Shown here one piece after another: positions 1 to 13,632 of a stretch of DNA of 64,000 nucleotides. This stretch comes from Trochalopteron elliotii. Lineage: Eukaryota > Chordata > Aves > Passeriformes > Leiothrichidae. Numbering within the stretch: the first letter of the stretch is position 1; every line of letters starts with the position of its first letter. The stretch spans positions 1,182,999-1,246,998 of the forward strand of contig JANPWX010000077.1 of assembly GCA_024734555.1 (NCBI GenBank), given 5' to 3'. Under the pieces are notes generated by a model. That model worked only from the letters and a program-made list of their open reading frames with translations, made no database searches and was not told the origin of the DNA. The translations under genes were made by a program, and so were the position numbers.

Positions 1-567
1 AGAATTAGAGCAGGGTTCGTCCCCCTTGTACTCTGCACTGGTGAGGCTGTACCTTGAATCCTCAGTTCAGTTTTGGGCCCCTCACTATGAGAAAGACTTC
101 GAGTTGTTGGAGTATGTCAAGACAATGATAGTGGAGCTGGTGGAGGGTCTGGAGCACAAGTTCTGGAAGGTGTGCCTGAGGAAGCTGAGGTTGTTCAGCC
201 TGTAGAAAAAGAGGCTTGAGGGGAATTTACTGCTCTTTAAAACTGCCTGAAAGGAGGTAGAGTGAGGGTCAGTCTCCTGTCACAAGTAACAAACAAGCAG
301 GATGAGAGGAAATGGTCTCATGTTGTGCCAAGGAAGGTTTAGACTAGATATTAAAACAGGTTATTTGCAGAAAGGGCTGTCAAGCACTGGAACAGGGAGT
401 GGTTGTATCCACATCCCTGGAGGTGTTTAAAAATTGTGTAGATGTGGCACTGGAGGACATGGTTTATTGGGGGACATATCAGTGTTACGTTAATGACTGT
501 ACTTGATGATCTTAGGTGACCTTTTCAAACAGAATGATTTTATCATTCTATGGTTCTATGATTCTAG
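1..567 (+). mobile_element. CR1 LINE, 3' part, truncated by window edge
   Basis: This is the 3' end of a CR1 non-LTR retrotransposon in sense orientation. The start reads like the end of CR1 ORF2 (a 'ttttgggcccctcactatga' stretch near 72, then a 'ctggagcacaag' stretch near 150). It continues through the CR1 3' UTR ('cactggaacaggg' near 388) and ends at 544-567 with two degenerate copies of the ATTCTATG-like octamer that closes CR1 elements. The reading frame is broken by many stops, so this is a dead copy. CR1 normally inserts as a 5'-truncated copy without a clear TSD; here the real 5' end lies outside the window. Identification rests on recalled CR1 consensus, not on alignment. Confidence 0.9.
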
Positions 568-1740
568 GGGTAAACTGCAAATACCAAATATTTACCTTAC
601 ATATATGATGTAGAACAATGATGTTAATAAAATAAATTTCTTTGTACAATTAATCCTAGAAATTTCATTCTAATTCAAAGAGACAAAGCCACAAGGATGT
701 TCCTTATTATAACAATAGCAAATGTGCTGTTAATTACTTCAGAATCATATTACTTCATTTAGTCCTTCTATACGATGTAAAATTAGTCTAAATTTTTTGA
801 CCGTAAAATATTGTGATGGCATAACATAATTATAATAAATGAATGAATTTTAAAATGATAATAATTTGATATACATTATTTCAGATGAATTGTTGTAGTG
901 TCTAAATGAGCTTCTTAGAAATCTCTAGAATTTTTGTTTCTCCTATAATGTACTTTTAATTATTTATTTAATTTCTTTAATTTCAAGTACAGAATCTCAA
1001 ATGACTAGGAATGAAGACAGCAATAGACATATAAAATTCACTGTATTAATTAAAATCAAATTAATGGAAAATGACTGATGAATATGAAAAAATAAGAGAC
1101 TGCTTTCAAAATGTACATGATAATTTCTGAAATATGGTGAATTTTATTTGACAATAGAGAAAAATATGCTTGGTTGTAATGGAGTGGTCTCTCAAAAACA
1201 GGAAATAACTTACGAAAACTGGGAGACTGTGGGGAAATGTGTCAGAAAAAAGAAAAGGAGCCAGATGTAAATACAAGCAATGATACCATTGCAAATTTTA
1301 TCTGCCCAAGACTTCAGAGTAGGTCAATATTACTGTTTCAGTTTCATCAAGAGTGCACTTCTGAAGCAAATTTCCCAGTTGACACCAGTTACGTGTCTTC
1401 GTTGTGCTGTGGTTTACATAATGTTTTCTTACTATGTACTTCAGATTCCTTTAAAATTTAACTATTCTCAGAAATGCACTTTTGTAGGGCATCTGTGAAC
1501 TTTACCATTACTGTGAATACACTACAAGCACTCCTAAGAAAGTGTTTGTGAATGCATATAATGTATAGGTTAGGTTTCTAATGTTCTTCTCTGTAGCTCC
1601 CCCAGTGAACCACACTATTTGCTAATGTAATCACTGCCTGAATTGTAAAACAATTTTGACAATGAATGAGGGAGACTACTTCAAACAAACATTTACTAAA
1701 GCATTTCATCAGTCTTTATAGATGCATTAATCTTCTATTG
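568..1740. other. AT-rich intergenic DNA, no feature seen
   Basis: AT-rich sequence between two CR1 fragments. Short open frames at 1237-1498 have no recognisable domain and no codon-use signal. No repeat family recognised. Confidence 0.6.
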
Positions 1741-2356
1741 GATGGTTATCCCAGCAGGTTGTAATCACAGTGTCCAGTTGGAGGCCAGTCACTCGTGGCA
1801 TTCCCCAGCGCTGGGTACTGGGCCCAGTATTCTTTAACTCATGCATCAATGACTTCGGTGAAGGAGCAGAGGCCTCCTCAGCAAGTTCACTGATGTCACA
1901 AAACTGGGATGAGTGGCTGATACCCCAGGGGGCTGTGCAGCCCTTCAGAAGGACCTGGGCAAGTTGGACGGATGGGCAGAGAAGAACTGTTTGAAATTCA
2001 ACAAAGGTAAATACAGAGTCCTGCACCTGGGGAATAATCTCATGCAGCAGCACAGGCTGGGGGGCTGACCTGGACAGCAGCTCTGCAGAGAAGGACCTAG
2101 GGGTCCTGCTGGACAACAAGCTGTCCATGAGCCAGCGATGAGTACTTATGTCCAAGAAGGCCAGTGGTACCCTGGGGTACATTAGGAAGAACATTGTCAG
2201 CAGATCAAAGGGAGGTGACCCTGGCCCTCCACTTAGCCCTGCTGAAGCCACATCTGGAGCTCTTTGTCCAGTTCTGTGTTCCTCAGTACAAGAGAGACAT
2301 GGAACTCCTGGAGCAGGTCCAGCAGAGAGCAACAAAGATGATTAAGGGACATTGAA
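1741..2356 (+). mobile_element. CR1 LINE fragment covering the reverse-transcriptase end of ORF2 (decayed)
   Basis: Sense-strand CR1 fragment. Translation near 1797-1850 gives the RT block GIPQRWVLGPVFFN, matching the family motif usually written GVPQGSVLGPVLFN. The catalytic block follows at about 1883-1906, where the usual FADDTKLG reads FTDVTKLG. It lies in a different frame from the first block, so a frameshift separates them and the second catalytic aspartate is replaced by valine. The later 'tgcacctgggg' (near 2022) and 'aaggacctaggggtcctgctgg' regions are typical of the CR1 RT C-terminal part. The copy stops near 2356 before the 3' UTR, so it is truncated at both ends. A 202-residue open frame on the opposite strand (1727-2335) is an antisense shadow. 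Confidence 0.9.
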
Positions 2357-3723
2357 GACAAATGAGATTTCAACAATGAGACCCAGGAGAACAAGCATGA
2401 GATGACAGTGTTGAAAATACATGCATGAGGTTATACTGGAGATTTGAGATCTGTTTGAGACCAAATGATCAGCTTCTGCTCATTATTGAGTACAGCTTTT
2501 TGACCCTGACAAAACCTCTTTCAAAAACAGCAAGTAATTTGTGTTAAAAATCTTAGAAAATATTCTGAATGAATACAAGAAAACAATCTCTGCTCAGACT
2601 TTTTCATGAAAGACCTCAAGGTAGTGGTGACCTCCTGCAGTCTCCACCCCACTCTTTTCAAAAAGTCTAATGTCACTGACCAAAGAATACGTAAGAGACT
2701 GGAAGGAGAGGAAGAGTGAGAGAAAGAAAGAGTGAAGAAAGAAAGGAACACAGAAGAAAGAAAATGTGTGCATCTCAATTCTATTACTTTCAAAGAAACT
2801 CTATTAATTGCATAATTTGGACTTAATTTAACCTATTGTGTCTGAATTGCTGCAACTTTGCAAGATCATCAGTCAATTCTTGGCTCCACATATAAAGCAT
2901 GTTTCTTTAGCACACATAAAATGAACATGATATTTGGTCTTTTGCCTTGCTTTTGAGGCTTTGTTGAAATTTGGATGCATTTCAGTGTCCATCCTAAATT
3001 AGTCCTCAGGGTGGCATTTTAAGTTGATGATTCTGTTTGTCCTAAAAGAATTAAGATGAGCTGTCCTAAAGCTCTTCATATTCTTCCACAGTCATTTATA
3101 TGACAAGATCAGGCTAAATTCTTGTGGTTTTGCTGATTTAAAATAGATAAGAAGACTCTCATTTGCAGTATCAAAACCACCTCCCTTTCTATATATAAAT
3201 CTTAATATCCACATTATTTTGGTTCTTTTGCTACTAGCCCAGCAAAATAATAGGTTTATGATTAGCACGCAAATCACAGTAGTCTGGAAAATTTCAGAAC
3301 TGTAAAAGATCTGGAATGAGAATACAGGATTAGGGAAGGATGCGCTGTTATTTGTCTGTGGCACTTTATAGCATTTACCTTAATGAGTGGTAAATTACAT
3401 AAGCTGAAAGTATACCTTTTCAGTGATTTTTTTTGTGCTGATACTCTTACTACTCGATATGTCTTTAGAATGCTAAAGCACTGATTCTTCTGTAAGATGA
3501 GACAATGCCAAGGAGAAACAGTTTGAACCTTGATGTAATTTAACTGTTGCATTGGATCACAAATTTTATCATGGACCTCCTCCCCAATGTGCACAAAAAG
3601 ATACAGATTTAAGGAAATGTTTTATTCCAAGGCATGAGTTATGGTTTTGTAAATATTAGAGGTGACAAATTAGGAGTGATATTGCAATGCAAAAATTAGT
3701 GGAACAGCTTCTTAATTTGAATA

Positions 3724-3744
3724 AATATATGTATGTATGTATTT
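3724..3744. repeat. Short (TATG)n microsatellite
   Basis: About three to four TATG units inside AT-rich DNA; too short to be notable beyond being a potential polymorphic tract. Confidence 0.6.
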
Positions 3745-6494
3745 CTTTTTTAAAAATAATGTTGTGATTTATGATTTTAAAGTAATTTTGATCTAGGGGA
3801 TATTTATCAATTGTGAATGCAAACATCTAGACATTGCTAAAAGTCTATATTCTAATACAAACCAAATATCACTAAAGACTGGAAAACTGACACTTTGCTT
3901 CATTGTTGGATCAACCTGGATCAATCTGGACCACCTTCAGTAGTGATGATATTGGTTAATAAAAACTGCAATGGAGTGGAGATGTCTCTGAGACATGAGA
4001 TTGTGTTCTCAGTTCTCTCATGTTTTGCCCCAGTATCTTTACCTGATCTTTCTCTCCCACAGTTGACTTCTCTTTAACTGAATTACATGGTACCATGAGA
4101 TTGTTTTGATAGTAGTGGTGCCTGGCCAAGGAAAAGTATGACAAATCTTTAAAATGGCATTTTCTTATGGATATTTGGAGAAAAACAAATAGCAATCAAA
4201 TCACCTAATACATTCCCAACAAGCACATGACCATGCTGGATGAGCCAGCACAAGAACGTAGATGCTCCATGTAGCTTCTGATCCTTTTCTAATTTTACCA
4301 GTTATTCTTTTCACATCTTCCTTTTTGGTTTTCTGCTCTTTGATAAGAAGCAAAACTGGGCAACATGATTCAGAAAATGCTACATCCTTGTGCTCATGCT
4401 GACTTTCTGAAGAGACTTTGAAAACAACTTATAAAACCTAGAATTACCCACCACATTATAAAGGCAAATCATTACTTTTTGTGCTTTGTGGTATTAAAAA
4501 GCTGTGGAAGCTGCAGATTCACAATACTGTTCTTGCAAAAAGTCCTATCCATAATCTCAGAATGGGAAAACTGTTTTAAACATAGAACTAAGCAAGAATT
4601 TGGTATATTTTCCATTAGTTTTCAGACAGTTTTTAACTCTTTAAAAACCGGGCTTCTGTGATTAAGAAAATTAATCCTACCAGTTCTTTCTGTAGTCATC
4701 ATTTACTAATTTTTCTCTCCAGTTTCTGGAATGAGCAAAATTTGAGTTATTAAAATACCCCTGGGAATAACTACAGATATCTGATGAAAAACCTTGACTT
4801 TAAAATTTTTTCACCTCTATACCTGGAACACACGCTTCTGTTACTGTAGTATGAATTTATTTTTCAAGCTGGAATGTTAGGGTATTCCCTAATTGTCAGG
4901 CCTCAATTCTGCTCAAGAAGTTCTGTAAGTGGTTAGATTTGTGTCAGGTTCACTTTGGCTTGCAAATGGAAGTGTGGATTATTGCAGGCTAAATCATGGA
5001 GTCTAAGCTGTTCAAAATTTCCTTTGACTTCCTTGCTGAGGACAAAGCTCATTACAAATTTCATCATGAATAATTAAATCCTGATTCATCAGTATAATTT
5101 AACTGAAACATGTACTTGGTTTCTTTTAGAATTGAAAAGATTAATATTTCTTGCTGATAACTGAGGGAGTTTCTTTGTGTGTTTTCGCTTGAGTTGTTCT
5201 TTCCATTACAACTCTTCATTACAAGTTTTACTGTAGGAAAACAGTTATAGAAAGCAAAGTTTTGTTTGTATTTTATTTTAATTAAATAAATATAAATTTT
5301 TAAAGATTCCAAATATTCACTGGCCTTATTTATCTCAGTTCATACACCATTGATAGTGGGGTCCTCTTTGACAGCCTTTAATTAAGCAACTTAGCTCTTC
5401 CTCTCACTATCTTTGCATCTTTTTGGAGCAACAACTTTTCCTTCCCACCAACTTTCCTGAAGCTGGAAAAACAAATTATTTTTCCCCCTGCTGACATTGA
5501 ATAGCACAAACTTCAGTGGATTTCTGATTATGTGATCAAGCTCAAGCAGTTTTCTTCCATTTTCAATATTTTAGGACCTGTTTCTGTATTGCACACGCAC
5601 CTTCCCATTTAAGAATTCAAATCACTTATGTCCAATAGTATCTGATGGCTGGGTCCCACTATGCCTCCTGTGGTTCAGCACAAAATTGGTTTTTTGTCTT
5701 CAAAATAGAATGAGAGCATGAGCTCTTTCTTTTTAGTAGCCTAAATGCTAAAAAAAAGAGATTGCAGAGCTGGAGGAGATTTTATTTTGAGCTAGTATGT
5801 GTCAAAAAGAACTTTCATGGTCTACTGATTCAAGAAAATCAAAATGTCATCAAAGAGAAGTGATATTTCGGTGTATGCATCCCTTCACTTTATTTTAATG
5901 TATCTACCTCTGCATTTGACTCTGCATAAACTAAACATTAAAGTGTTTGGCCTTATGCAGAAAAACGAAATGTAGTTACATGAGAAAGACTGGAAAATGA
6001 CAGAAGTTTTAAAAAATGAATGAGAAAATAAACGTGCAATTCTAATGGAAGTCTCTTTTACAAAGAAATGATAAATATTACTGGAACTAATTTTTCAATT
6101 GCACCGCTTCTGCTTATTAAGACAATATACTGCTGCTAAAAGATTTTCCCATATAATCAATGAGTTCATTTAAGTAGGTTCAAAATTCCAAACACTTAAG
6201 ATGTGGAGTATAGCATTCAACTTTATATAATGTCTTTGTGCAAATAATATTAGTTAACTAGTCAGATTTTACAGATTTTCATATAATAAAAGAAGATGCT
6301 ATTGTGTTCTTAATATTTCAATTCCTATGAATTTTACTTTCATTTACATACTGAAACTTTAGGTATAATAAAATTAAATTATATTTGTGGGGTGGCTGAC
6401 TGCACTATTATAAACATTATAAACAGGAAGAGAAAGAGAAATACATGAAGTCAAATAATAATTTATTCTGAATGTCTTATTAGCAATTGAAAGT

Positions 6495-6544
6495 AAAAAA
6501 AAAGCAAAACAAAACCCAAACAGCAAACCAACCAACCAACCAAC
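6495..6544. repeat. A-rich run passing into (CCAA)n
   Basis: A poly-A run, then AAAAC-like units, then four perfect CCAA units near 6528-6544. It looks like microsatellite growth from an A-rich seed, possibly an old retroposon tail, though no retroposon body is recognised upstream. Confidence 0.6.
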
Positions 6545-8817
6545 TGCAATTCTGTTAAATAGCTTGACTTTAAGAGCAATTAAGACACTCCTTTTGGATT
6601 CAGTGGAAGTTATATCTGATTAAGGTTGGATGCCCTATTAGTTTAACAGAATACTTTTATGAGCTTCACTTTTTTTTTTTTTCTGGCCTAGATCCTTAGT
6701 TAAGTACATAATAAGGATACAGGGACATAAAGGTAAACATGCAAGTTTGAAAATACTGACATTTCTTACATTTATTTAATTATTTTCTGTGGGTTTTGAT
6801 CTATTAAATTATTCATGTCCTTAAGTGCTTTGAATATTTGATAAATTTAAGGAGCTTACCCCATCAAATTTTGCCATATAAAAAATGCTGAATTGAAGAA
6901 GTTGTCAGAATTTTGTCATATTCTAGTACATAAGATGTTATTCTATAATTTATTTTGTTTTCTATAACTTTCCGTGAGTTCTTCCTTGGGCATATCTGGA
7001 AGCTACAACTTGACTAAAGCTTCTTTCTCACTTTTCAATCTCATCTGGTCACTAGTCTATCTAGATAGCCTGTTTTGTGTGTGAGTGTTTCTCCAGCACT
7101 AGGTACAATTTGGTTGATTTATAGGGGGGAAAAAAGAATGAATATTTTAACTCTTGTCAATTATTTCGGGAATTCTAAAAGACCACAGCTTCATAAATTG
7201 TTTGGAGCATATTTCTATACATCTGCAAATGCACAGAGACACAACCCACTGCTAAGAAATTATGATCTTAGGAGCAGGTAGCATAATAAGCTGCATGTTC
7301 TGAAAATGTATTTGTCTATCAGTCTATCAACCTGAACTAAATATAAAAATAAAAAGCTCAACTGTAAATTTTAAATACATTTTACCTTTTTTTCTTACAT
7401 GGAAGGCTTATAACAGCCATTTCCTCACTTAAGAACAGTAAGCGACCTTTATGAAAAACATGTTCACATTCTAGATTAAGTAATTGCATGTAAAAAGTAA
7501 AAGAAATAAATCTGAGATTTTTAGTGATTGAAAATATTATGTTGATTTCTTCCCAAAATTCAGTAGTTCTGTTTCTTTCAAAATTATACAGGAACAAGAG
7601 GAATTTAAAACTTCAAAATTATCCTACCCAATGTCTAGAAATAATGTATGCACCTTTTGAAAGATAACCATATTGGATGTCATATAGATTATTTATATTT
7701 AATCCAAAAAAAGTAAAATTATCTAGTTTTTTAAAATTATATGAAGATATTAATTTCATCAGAATTCTATTTCTTGCCCTTTATATGTATTCTTAGCTAT
7801 ATTTATATACATAAAGGATAAAAATATTTTAAAATATTAAGGTAAAATTAAAACATTGTTTAGGCAGAGACACTTTAAGACACTTGACCCAAATCCAATT
7901 AATAAGTCAATGAAAATCGAAGAAAATAGAGGTAACTATTTGCTGTGTCTGGACCACAGTAACTAAAGATACAATAAACATTCAAAAGCAAGGAAAAAAA
8001 AAAGCCAAATCGCTCCATTTCTTTTTTAAAACTTTTTTTATATTATATATGTAGTAGTAGATTGGATATGGATCAGGAGTCATTAATTAATCCCTTTGGG
8101 AATATTCCCATCTAGGCTGTCTGATAGAAGGGAATTTGTTTTGTAATATTTCACATTTCTAGGCATCTGAGTTTATAGCACAGAAAAGATTAGAATAATT
8201 TCTATCTGCTAACCAACATGTACTTGTAGGGTATTAATTTGTTCATTGGGAATGAAATTGTTTTCCCTGTGTTGCATGACAGTCCTATCTACTTGTGCAG
8301 AATGTATCCTAAACAATGACAGTGTGGACAATTTTTTCTCCTGTATTCAATCATTGTTTTCAGAATAAGGTTGAAGCTTATCTTCCACTGAGGATGTGTG
8401 TTTGGAACCAGTGCACGTCTTCTGCAGAGCTATCACTTTCCAGCTCACCTTGAAATGATTGTGAGAATTGAGTTGGCAGTAAAGCAACTTCAGCAGTTTT
8501 GGTAGTGGCATAAGGGTAAGGGTCCTGCTAGACAAGCCTGCTAAATAAAAGGTGGTGAATTGATTCCTGTTTCTTAATCAAGCAGCTTTATACCACATTG
8601 CTTAGGGCCAAATCAGTTTTAAATTTTTTTTTTGAAATAAGCCACTTCATATGTTCCAAAATGGGGTCAGAGAGAAAGCTAATAAATAAGTAGGATAAGC
8701 AACTAGGGTTTTTGCTTACAATGATTTTCTTTTTTTTTTTTTCTACTCTCTTAGACATGAGGAGTTTTAAAGGCATTCATTTGTAACAGAAGTGTGCAGA
8801 CAGTGACAGTAATTTTT

Positions 8818-8890
8818 ACAAAAAAAGCCAAAAAACCTCCTCAAAACCAAAAAAAACCCCAACCTACCAACAAAAACACATACAAAACCC
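8818..8890. repeat. A/C-rich low-complexity tract
   Basis: Purely A and C over long stretches (AAAAACC-like units). On the opposite strand it is a T/G tract. No associated element body recognised. Confidence 0.55.
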
Positions 8891-10619
8891 CCATCTCCAA
8901 ACACGAACCAAACAGAAAAGAGAGTGCACACTGAAATAGGATTCCTTATTGTCATGGTAACCTTCAGTGGGGAATGATATTCCCAAGCTCTCGGAGGAGG
9001 GTGTGTGGCATCTCGGGATGAGGGCAGAAAACATGCTGTGTGAGAAAGCAGCAAGGTCCTCTAGGTCCTCTAAAGCATAAAGGCTTTTTTTTTCCTTTTA
9101 TATTGTGTAATTAAATAGCCCTCTCCTCTTAGTATTTTCTTACTAAATAATAGCACAGTCTTTGTTTTTTTTCTTTTTTTAAAAAACTTTTTTGTATTAT
9201 ATGCCTGTGAGCCTATGTACACAGAAGTAGAGGCCCACTAGTAGAAATGTAAAGATATTTGCTTACCTTCAGTTATTAAGGGATGGTAATGGTTTCCAAA
9301 GAAAACTAAGCACAAAAAGCCTCATTGAACACCAGATGGCATAAATGAAGGCAGACATTCTTTAAAGTTTTAACATCACTTGACAAACTTCAAACATTAT
9401 TGAAAGAGCTAGTGGGAGACATCATATAACATTGAATATTTTCATCACCACAAAAATAAAATAAGAAAATAAACATCTGGACAGATAAATTGACAAAGAA
9501 TGGACTTATAAATAGATGACCCTATATCAGAAGTATATTATTTTTATTGAGCCTAACTTATTCATAACAAACTAGACTGAGGCAGTTCTGACACCATATT
9601 AAGTTGGAAAGAATGTGAACTGGAAGTCGACCACTCATGTTAAATTTGAGGTTGCATACAAAAGCAGGTTCTTACTTCTTCCATAAAGAAGTTATAGAAT
9701 CCAGTAGTTTATAAAGAAATACTATTGAGGTAAAAGAGTGAGTAGAAGAAACCAGAAAAAAAGGTTCCTAACCTAACATTATCAAGGAACAAGACCAAGA
9801 GACAGAACAATTCTCAGAATAGCACTGGGCTGCAGTGGCGTGAAAGAGTTTATAAACACTTGTGCAGTTTATTTTCACTACATGCACTATAATTTAAATT
9901 GGCATATTTTGTATTTACCAACACAGAAGTCAAAATATAGGTGACAGAGAGTGTTATTCAAATAGGTCTCTAAAGTGGTACTGGGAAATTACAATATCCA
10001 TTCAATTTCACTGTTGAGATCCATTTTAGGATCAGCTGTGGAGTGGATGAAAATATTTCCCTTAATCAGCTGACCTGATTGCCATGTGGCAGGATTCTTT
10101 GGTGTGCAAAATATATAAAACCTTTTTTCCAATGGAAGACTTCTGTTCAAATAAAAATTTGCTAATTTTTATCTAATACACTTATATTTCATATGAGTTT
10201 TAATTAAGAGTTTAGGTGGTTATATTTTACTTTAATTATTGTCACCTACTGAAATTATTTTTTGGAAATCAATATTAATCCTAAATTCTCCTCAATCCTG
10301 AATATCATTAAAATCAGGCTTAACTTAGTGTTGTTTAAAAAATGCTTTTCTGTCTCAAGTTTTAACCATGCCTGTCTAGTTCCACTTAAATAGATTTCTT
10401 TCCCCAATGACAACATTAAGTAGTTTAATTCTTACTGGTCTGCACAAATGTATCACAAACAATAATGGGAGGCAATGAATGGTGAACAAAACTGGTTCTC
10501 CTGTTTATTCTTAAAAATTCAGGCTCCATATCAACCTTTTGAAATCCCTTTGTGGTTTGTGTTGGGTATGGGATTTAATGTAGACTCTTTCCTCCCTGTG
10601 CAACTAACGCATATTTATT

Positions 10620-10850
10620 CTATAAATATTTGTAAAGAGAACTTTGCATAAAAAGTAATTTGGTTCTGTAAGTTAAATTGAGAATTACAGACACTGTTAG
10701 CCAGGAAATAATTTTCCAACATCTTAGGAAGATGCTTAGCCTCCTAGGCTGTTTTCTGTTTGCTGTATGGTATTTCCAGCAGACATCTAGTAAGTTGAAG
10801 TCACCTATAAGAAGAAGGGCTAGTGATTGTGAGACTACTCCCAGCTGCCT
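10620..10850 (-). mobile_element. CR1 LINE fragment, endonuclease domain (decayed)
   Basis: Read on the minus strand, this encodes a piece of the CR1 ORF2 APE-type endonuclease. The motif GDFN, the family's conserved core near the catalytic Asp/Asn, is at 10794-10805, followed by the usual D-x-CWKYHTAN and RKQPRR segments and a degraded LLFM near the domain end. Upstream nucleotides near 10815-10845 also fit the CR1 pattern ('gggagtagtctcacaa' on minus). An open frame of 79 codons (10859-10620) survives by chance. The piece has neither the RT nor the 3' UTR, so it is an internal fragment, probably left by deletion. Confidence 0.85.
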
Positions 10851-11111
10851 ACAGAACATGCATTGTCCTTAAATTATGTAGAAAATGAACAGCATAATGA
10901 CATAAAATAGGAGCAAACAAAAACATGAATTTTCTTCTTTCTTTAAAACTTTTTGTTTTATCAGCATCAAGCAGATACCTAGTCTTGACAATTCTCTACC
11001 CCATTAGTAGATGGAAATTCAAAGTGCTATGGTAAAAGGGAGAAAATAAAATAACTAACTATAAATAAATCTACATCAGTATATATGATATTGAATACCC
11101 TTTAAAAGGTA

Positions 11112-11664
11112 TGTACTGAGTTAGTGTGGCAGGGTTTTGGCAGTGTGAACTGGGGGCCACCTGAAAGCTCTTTGTAAACTATGGAGTGGGAGCGGCTCAC
11201 ATTGGAAAAGTTCATAGAGGACTGTCTCCTGTGGGAGTGAACCCGTGCTGGAGCAGAGAAAGTAATCCTCACACAGACGAGGAAGCAGCAGCAGAGCAGA
11301 AGAGACAATGGGTGATGAGCTGACCACAATCCTCATGTCCTATCTCCCCTGCTCTGCTGGGAGTAAGGACATAGAGAAGTGAGAATAAAGTTATGGTCAG
11401 GAAGAAGGGAGCTGTGCGGCTAAGATGTTAAAAAGATTTGGTTTCATTTCTCATTTTAATACTCTGATTCGATTGCTAATGAAATCAATTAATTTTCCCT
11501 AGTCTATTATCTCTTTGAGAGTATGAGGAATGATGAGTGACCTCTTCCTGTCTCTGTCTTGAGCCATCAACCTTTTTTTTATATTATCTCTGTCTGACTG
11601 AGGAGGGGGAGAGATAGAGTGTCTTTGCTGGGCACACGGCATCAGCCAGGGTTATACCACCACA
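11112..11664 (+). mobile_element. Solo LTR, avian ERV family B (ends ...CCACCACA)
   Basis: It begins TGTACTGAGTT...GTGTGGCAGGGTTTTGG and ends ...ACCACCACA, matching an avian LTR family I recall as starting TGTxTTGxGTTTGCxTGGCAAGG and ending in a GGGTCAACCCACCACA-like block. Diagnostic internal pieces are the 'gtgctggagcagagaa' segment near 11247, a candidate poly(A) signal AATAAA near 11384, and the 'gaggagggggagagat' stretch near 11601. Most of U3 present in the related copy at 15765 is missing, so this copy is internally deleted. No clear 5-bp TSD is readable at these limits, so the ends are approximate. It is non-coding, with no retroviral genes adjacent. Confidence 0.75.
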
Positions 11665-13632
11665 TTCTAACCCATGACAGGATCCTGAATTTCTGCATGT
11701 AACAGGAATTAACTGAAGTGTTAATTTTTAATGAGTATTTGGATATTCATAGAAATAGAATTAATTTTTTCTGAAATTATTTATTATATGAATTTTAGAA
11801 GTTATAGAAATGAAGAAATAGGTATTGGTAATTGGGAAATATGATAGATTTTTTTTTCAAGATTAAATTTAAATTTAAATTTAAATCAATGCATAAGCTA
11901 GTTCTTTCCTTATACTCCCATAATATTTCAAACACCAATATCATTTTGCAAACATTTAAGTGGGAAGTGCAATATTCTTAATAGTGAGACTTCAGTTTTA
12001 TAGTCTCTCCTGTCATTATCTGTGATGAAAGTGACTTCTATAAAGAGGTCATCACTTTCCACTGTCTCTTTCCTCAATTTTCAGCCGTTGAATTCATTTT
12101 TTTTTTTTTCATATGTGAAGCCTGGAATAATATCCTTTTAGCAGCATCTTCTGATCATGTTCCAGGAATGAATAAAGCAGCAAGTTGTAGTTAAAAAATA
12201 GCGAGAAAATTGGATAAAAATGGATGACCATTTTAATAATAGGGGTTCAGATTCCTTTTCGTAATTCACAATAGAATGCAACTTGATGGTCTTTCTTTGG
12301 CAACTTACACTACAATATGACAAATTATTAATATGACAAATACAAATGAAAATATAAAAGTAATGGTATTTTATGAGATCTCTGATATTTGGGAATTTGT
12401 GATAGTTATGATACAAAATTGAAGGAAACTGCTCAGGAATCTTTCATCAAGTAAAAAACCATAATTTTTGGAATTCTAACTTAATTTGCCTCTGTCTCTA
12501 TTTACATATACACATACATATGCGTGTAACTGTATCGAAGTCAAGATTAGAACTGAATGCCTTTTGTTTTTAACTACTGAATTAGTGATTCAAAATAGGA
12601 TAACTTCACAAAAGATAGACAATGTATGTTAAGGAGCTGCCAATTCCCAGCGTAATTCAGAACCCAGAGTTTTTTCTTCCTAGTCTACTTACATCAAATC
12701 CAGTCCACTCTAGCACCAAGGAGGAAGTGGCTGTTGATCAGTTCTTTTCCTAGTCTGACAAGTAGCAAATTGGAGCCCACACTGCAGAGGCAGATACTCA
12801 AACATGTGCACATGCACACGTACAGAGAACATCAGCTTGGCTCATCACAGAGCACTGGGTTAACAGCCCCCAAATAATGACCAATTGCTCTCATGTAAAT
12901 ATGAACACAGCAGCACAGGGATGTTCATCTTTCCAGAGGATTAGGACTATGGGTCACTGGTGGATGCACAGGTCCTGTCACCCCAAACTATCTAAATTTA
13001 GCAGCTGATGACAGACAAAGATCCATGAAATATCTGGATGACATTGTTTAAGTCTGCTTAATGTCCATGCCCAGATCACAGATCATTTATAAAGTCATGA
13101 GATCAAGGCTTTTTTTTTTCCAGATGTGGGTCTCCTGTTCATTGTCTGGTCATTTGTTAGCAAATTACACATACATACAGCAGCTGGCTGTATCAGTCAG
13201 TATTTCCAGCTGCCAGCACCTAAAACTCTCTTCACACATGCATATGATGACTGAGATTACACAAAACCCTGGTTTGCAACATGATTTAAGAAAATAGGAC
13301 AGATTGCAGTGATCAGGGGCAGGGTTCAAACAGAAAAGTGTGCTTGCTTGCAGTTCACCAGCCATTTTTACTCTCTCTACCCTCTGTTTTCCCATGCTTG
13401 TTCTTTGCCCATACACCTTGATCCTTCCCCCTTTCCTACCCTTGCTACCTCTCAATAAACAATGTGTCAAAACCTAAATTTTTTTCACTGGTCTCAGTTT
13501 TCCTATATTTATTTCTGACATCCATACCCAGATTTGCTGTTTCCAATACTGTTACCAAGGCAATTTCGGTCTTCCATCATATCACCAATTGGATTACACG
13601 AGACTCTCGTCCCCAAAAGCTGTGTGCCTCCC
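11664..13632. other. Unique-looking DNA between LTRs
   Basis: AT-rich, with a short self-complementary (TTTAAA)n tract at about 11865-11886 and a T run near 12098. The part at 12620-13470 is somewhat less AT-rich, but I recognise no exon or repeat family in it; the short open frames there lack domain features. Confidence 0.5.

Larger units (their letters stand above)
2357..10619. other. Long AT-rich unique-looking stretch
   Basis: Over 8 kb in which I recognise no transposable element and no gene. Small low-complexity patches are present: an AAAG/GAAAG-rich purine run at 2700-2765, (TATG)n at 3724-3744, an A-rich run followed by (CCAA)n at 6495-6544, and an A/C-rich run at 8818-8890. All open frames are under about 110 codons, lack domain-like composition and are interspersed with stops. 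It could be intronic or intergenic; conserved non-coding elements cannot be judged from one sequence. Confidence 0.6.

Noticed and set aside
1727..2335. 202-codon open frame on the minus strand, the longest in the window
   Set aside because: It lies antisense to a CR1 reverse-transcriptase fragment; the plus strand carries the recognisable RT motifs.
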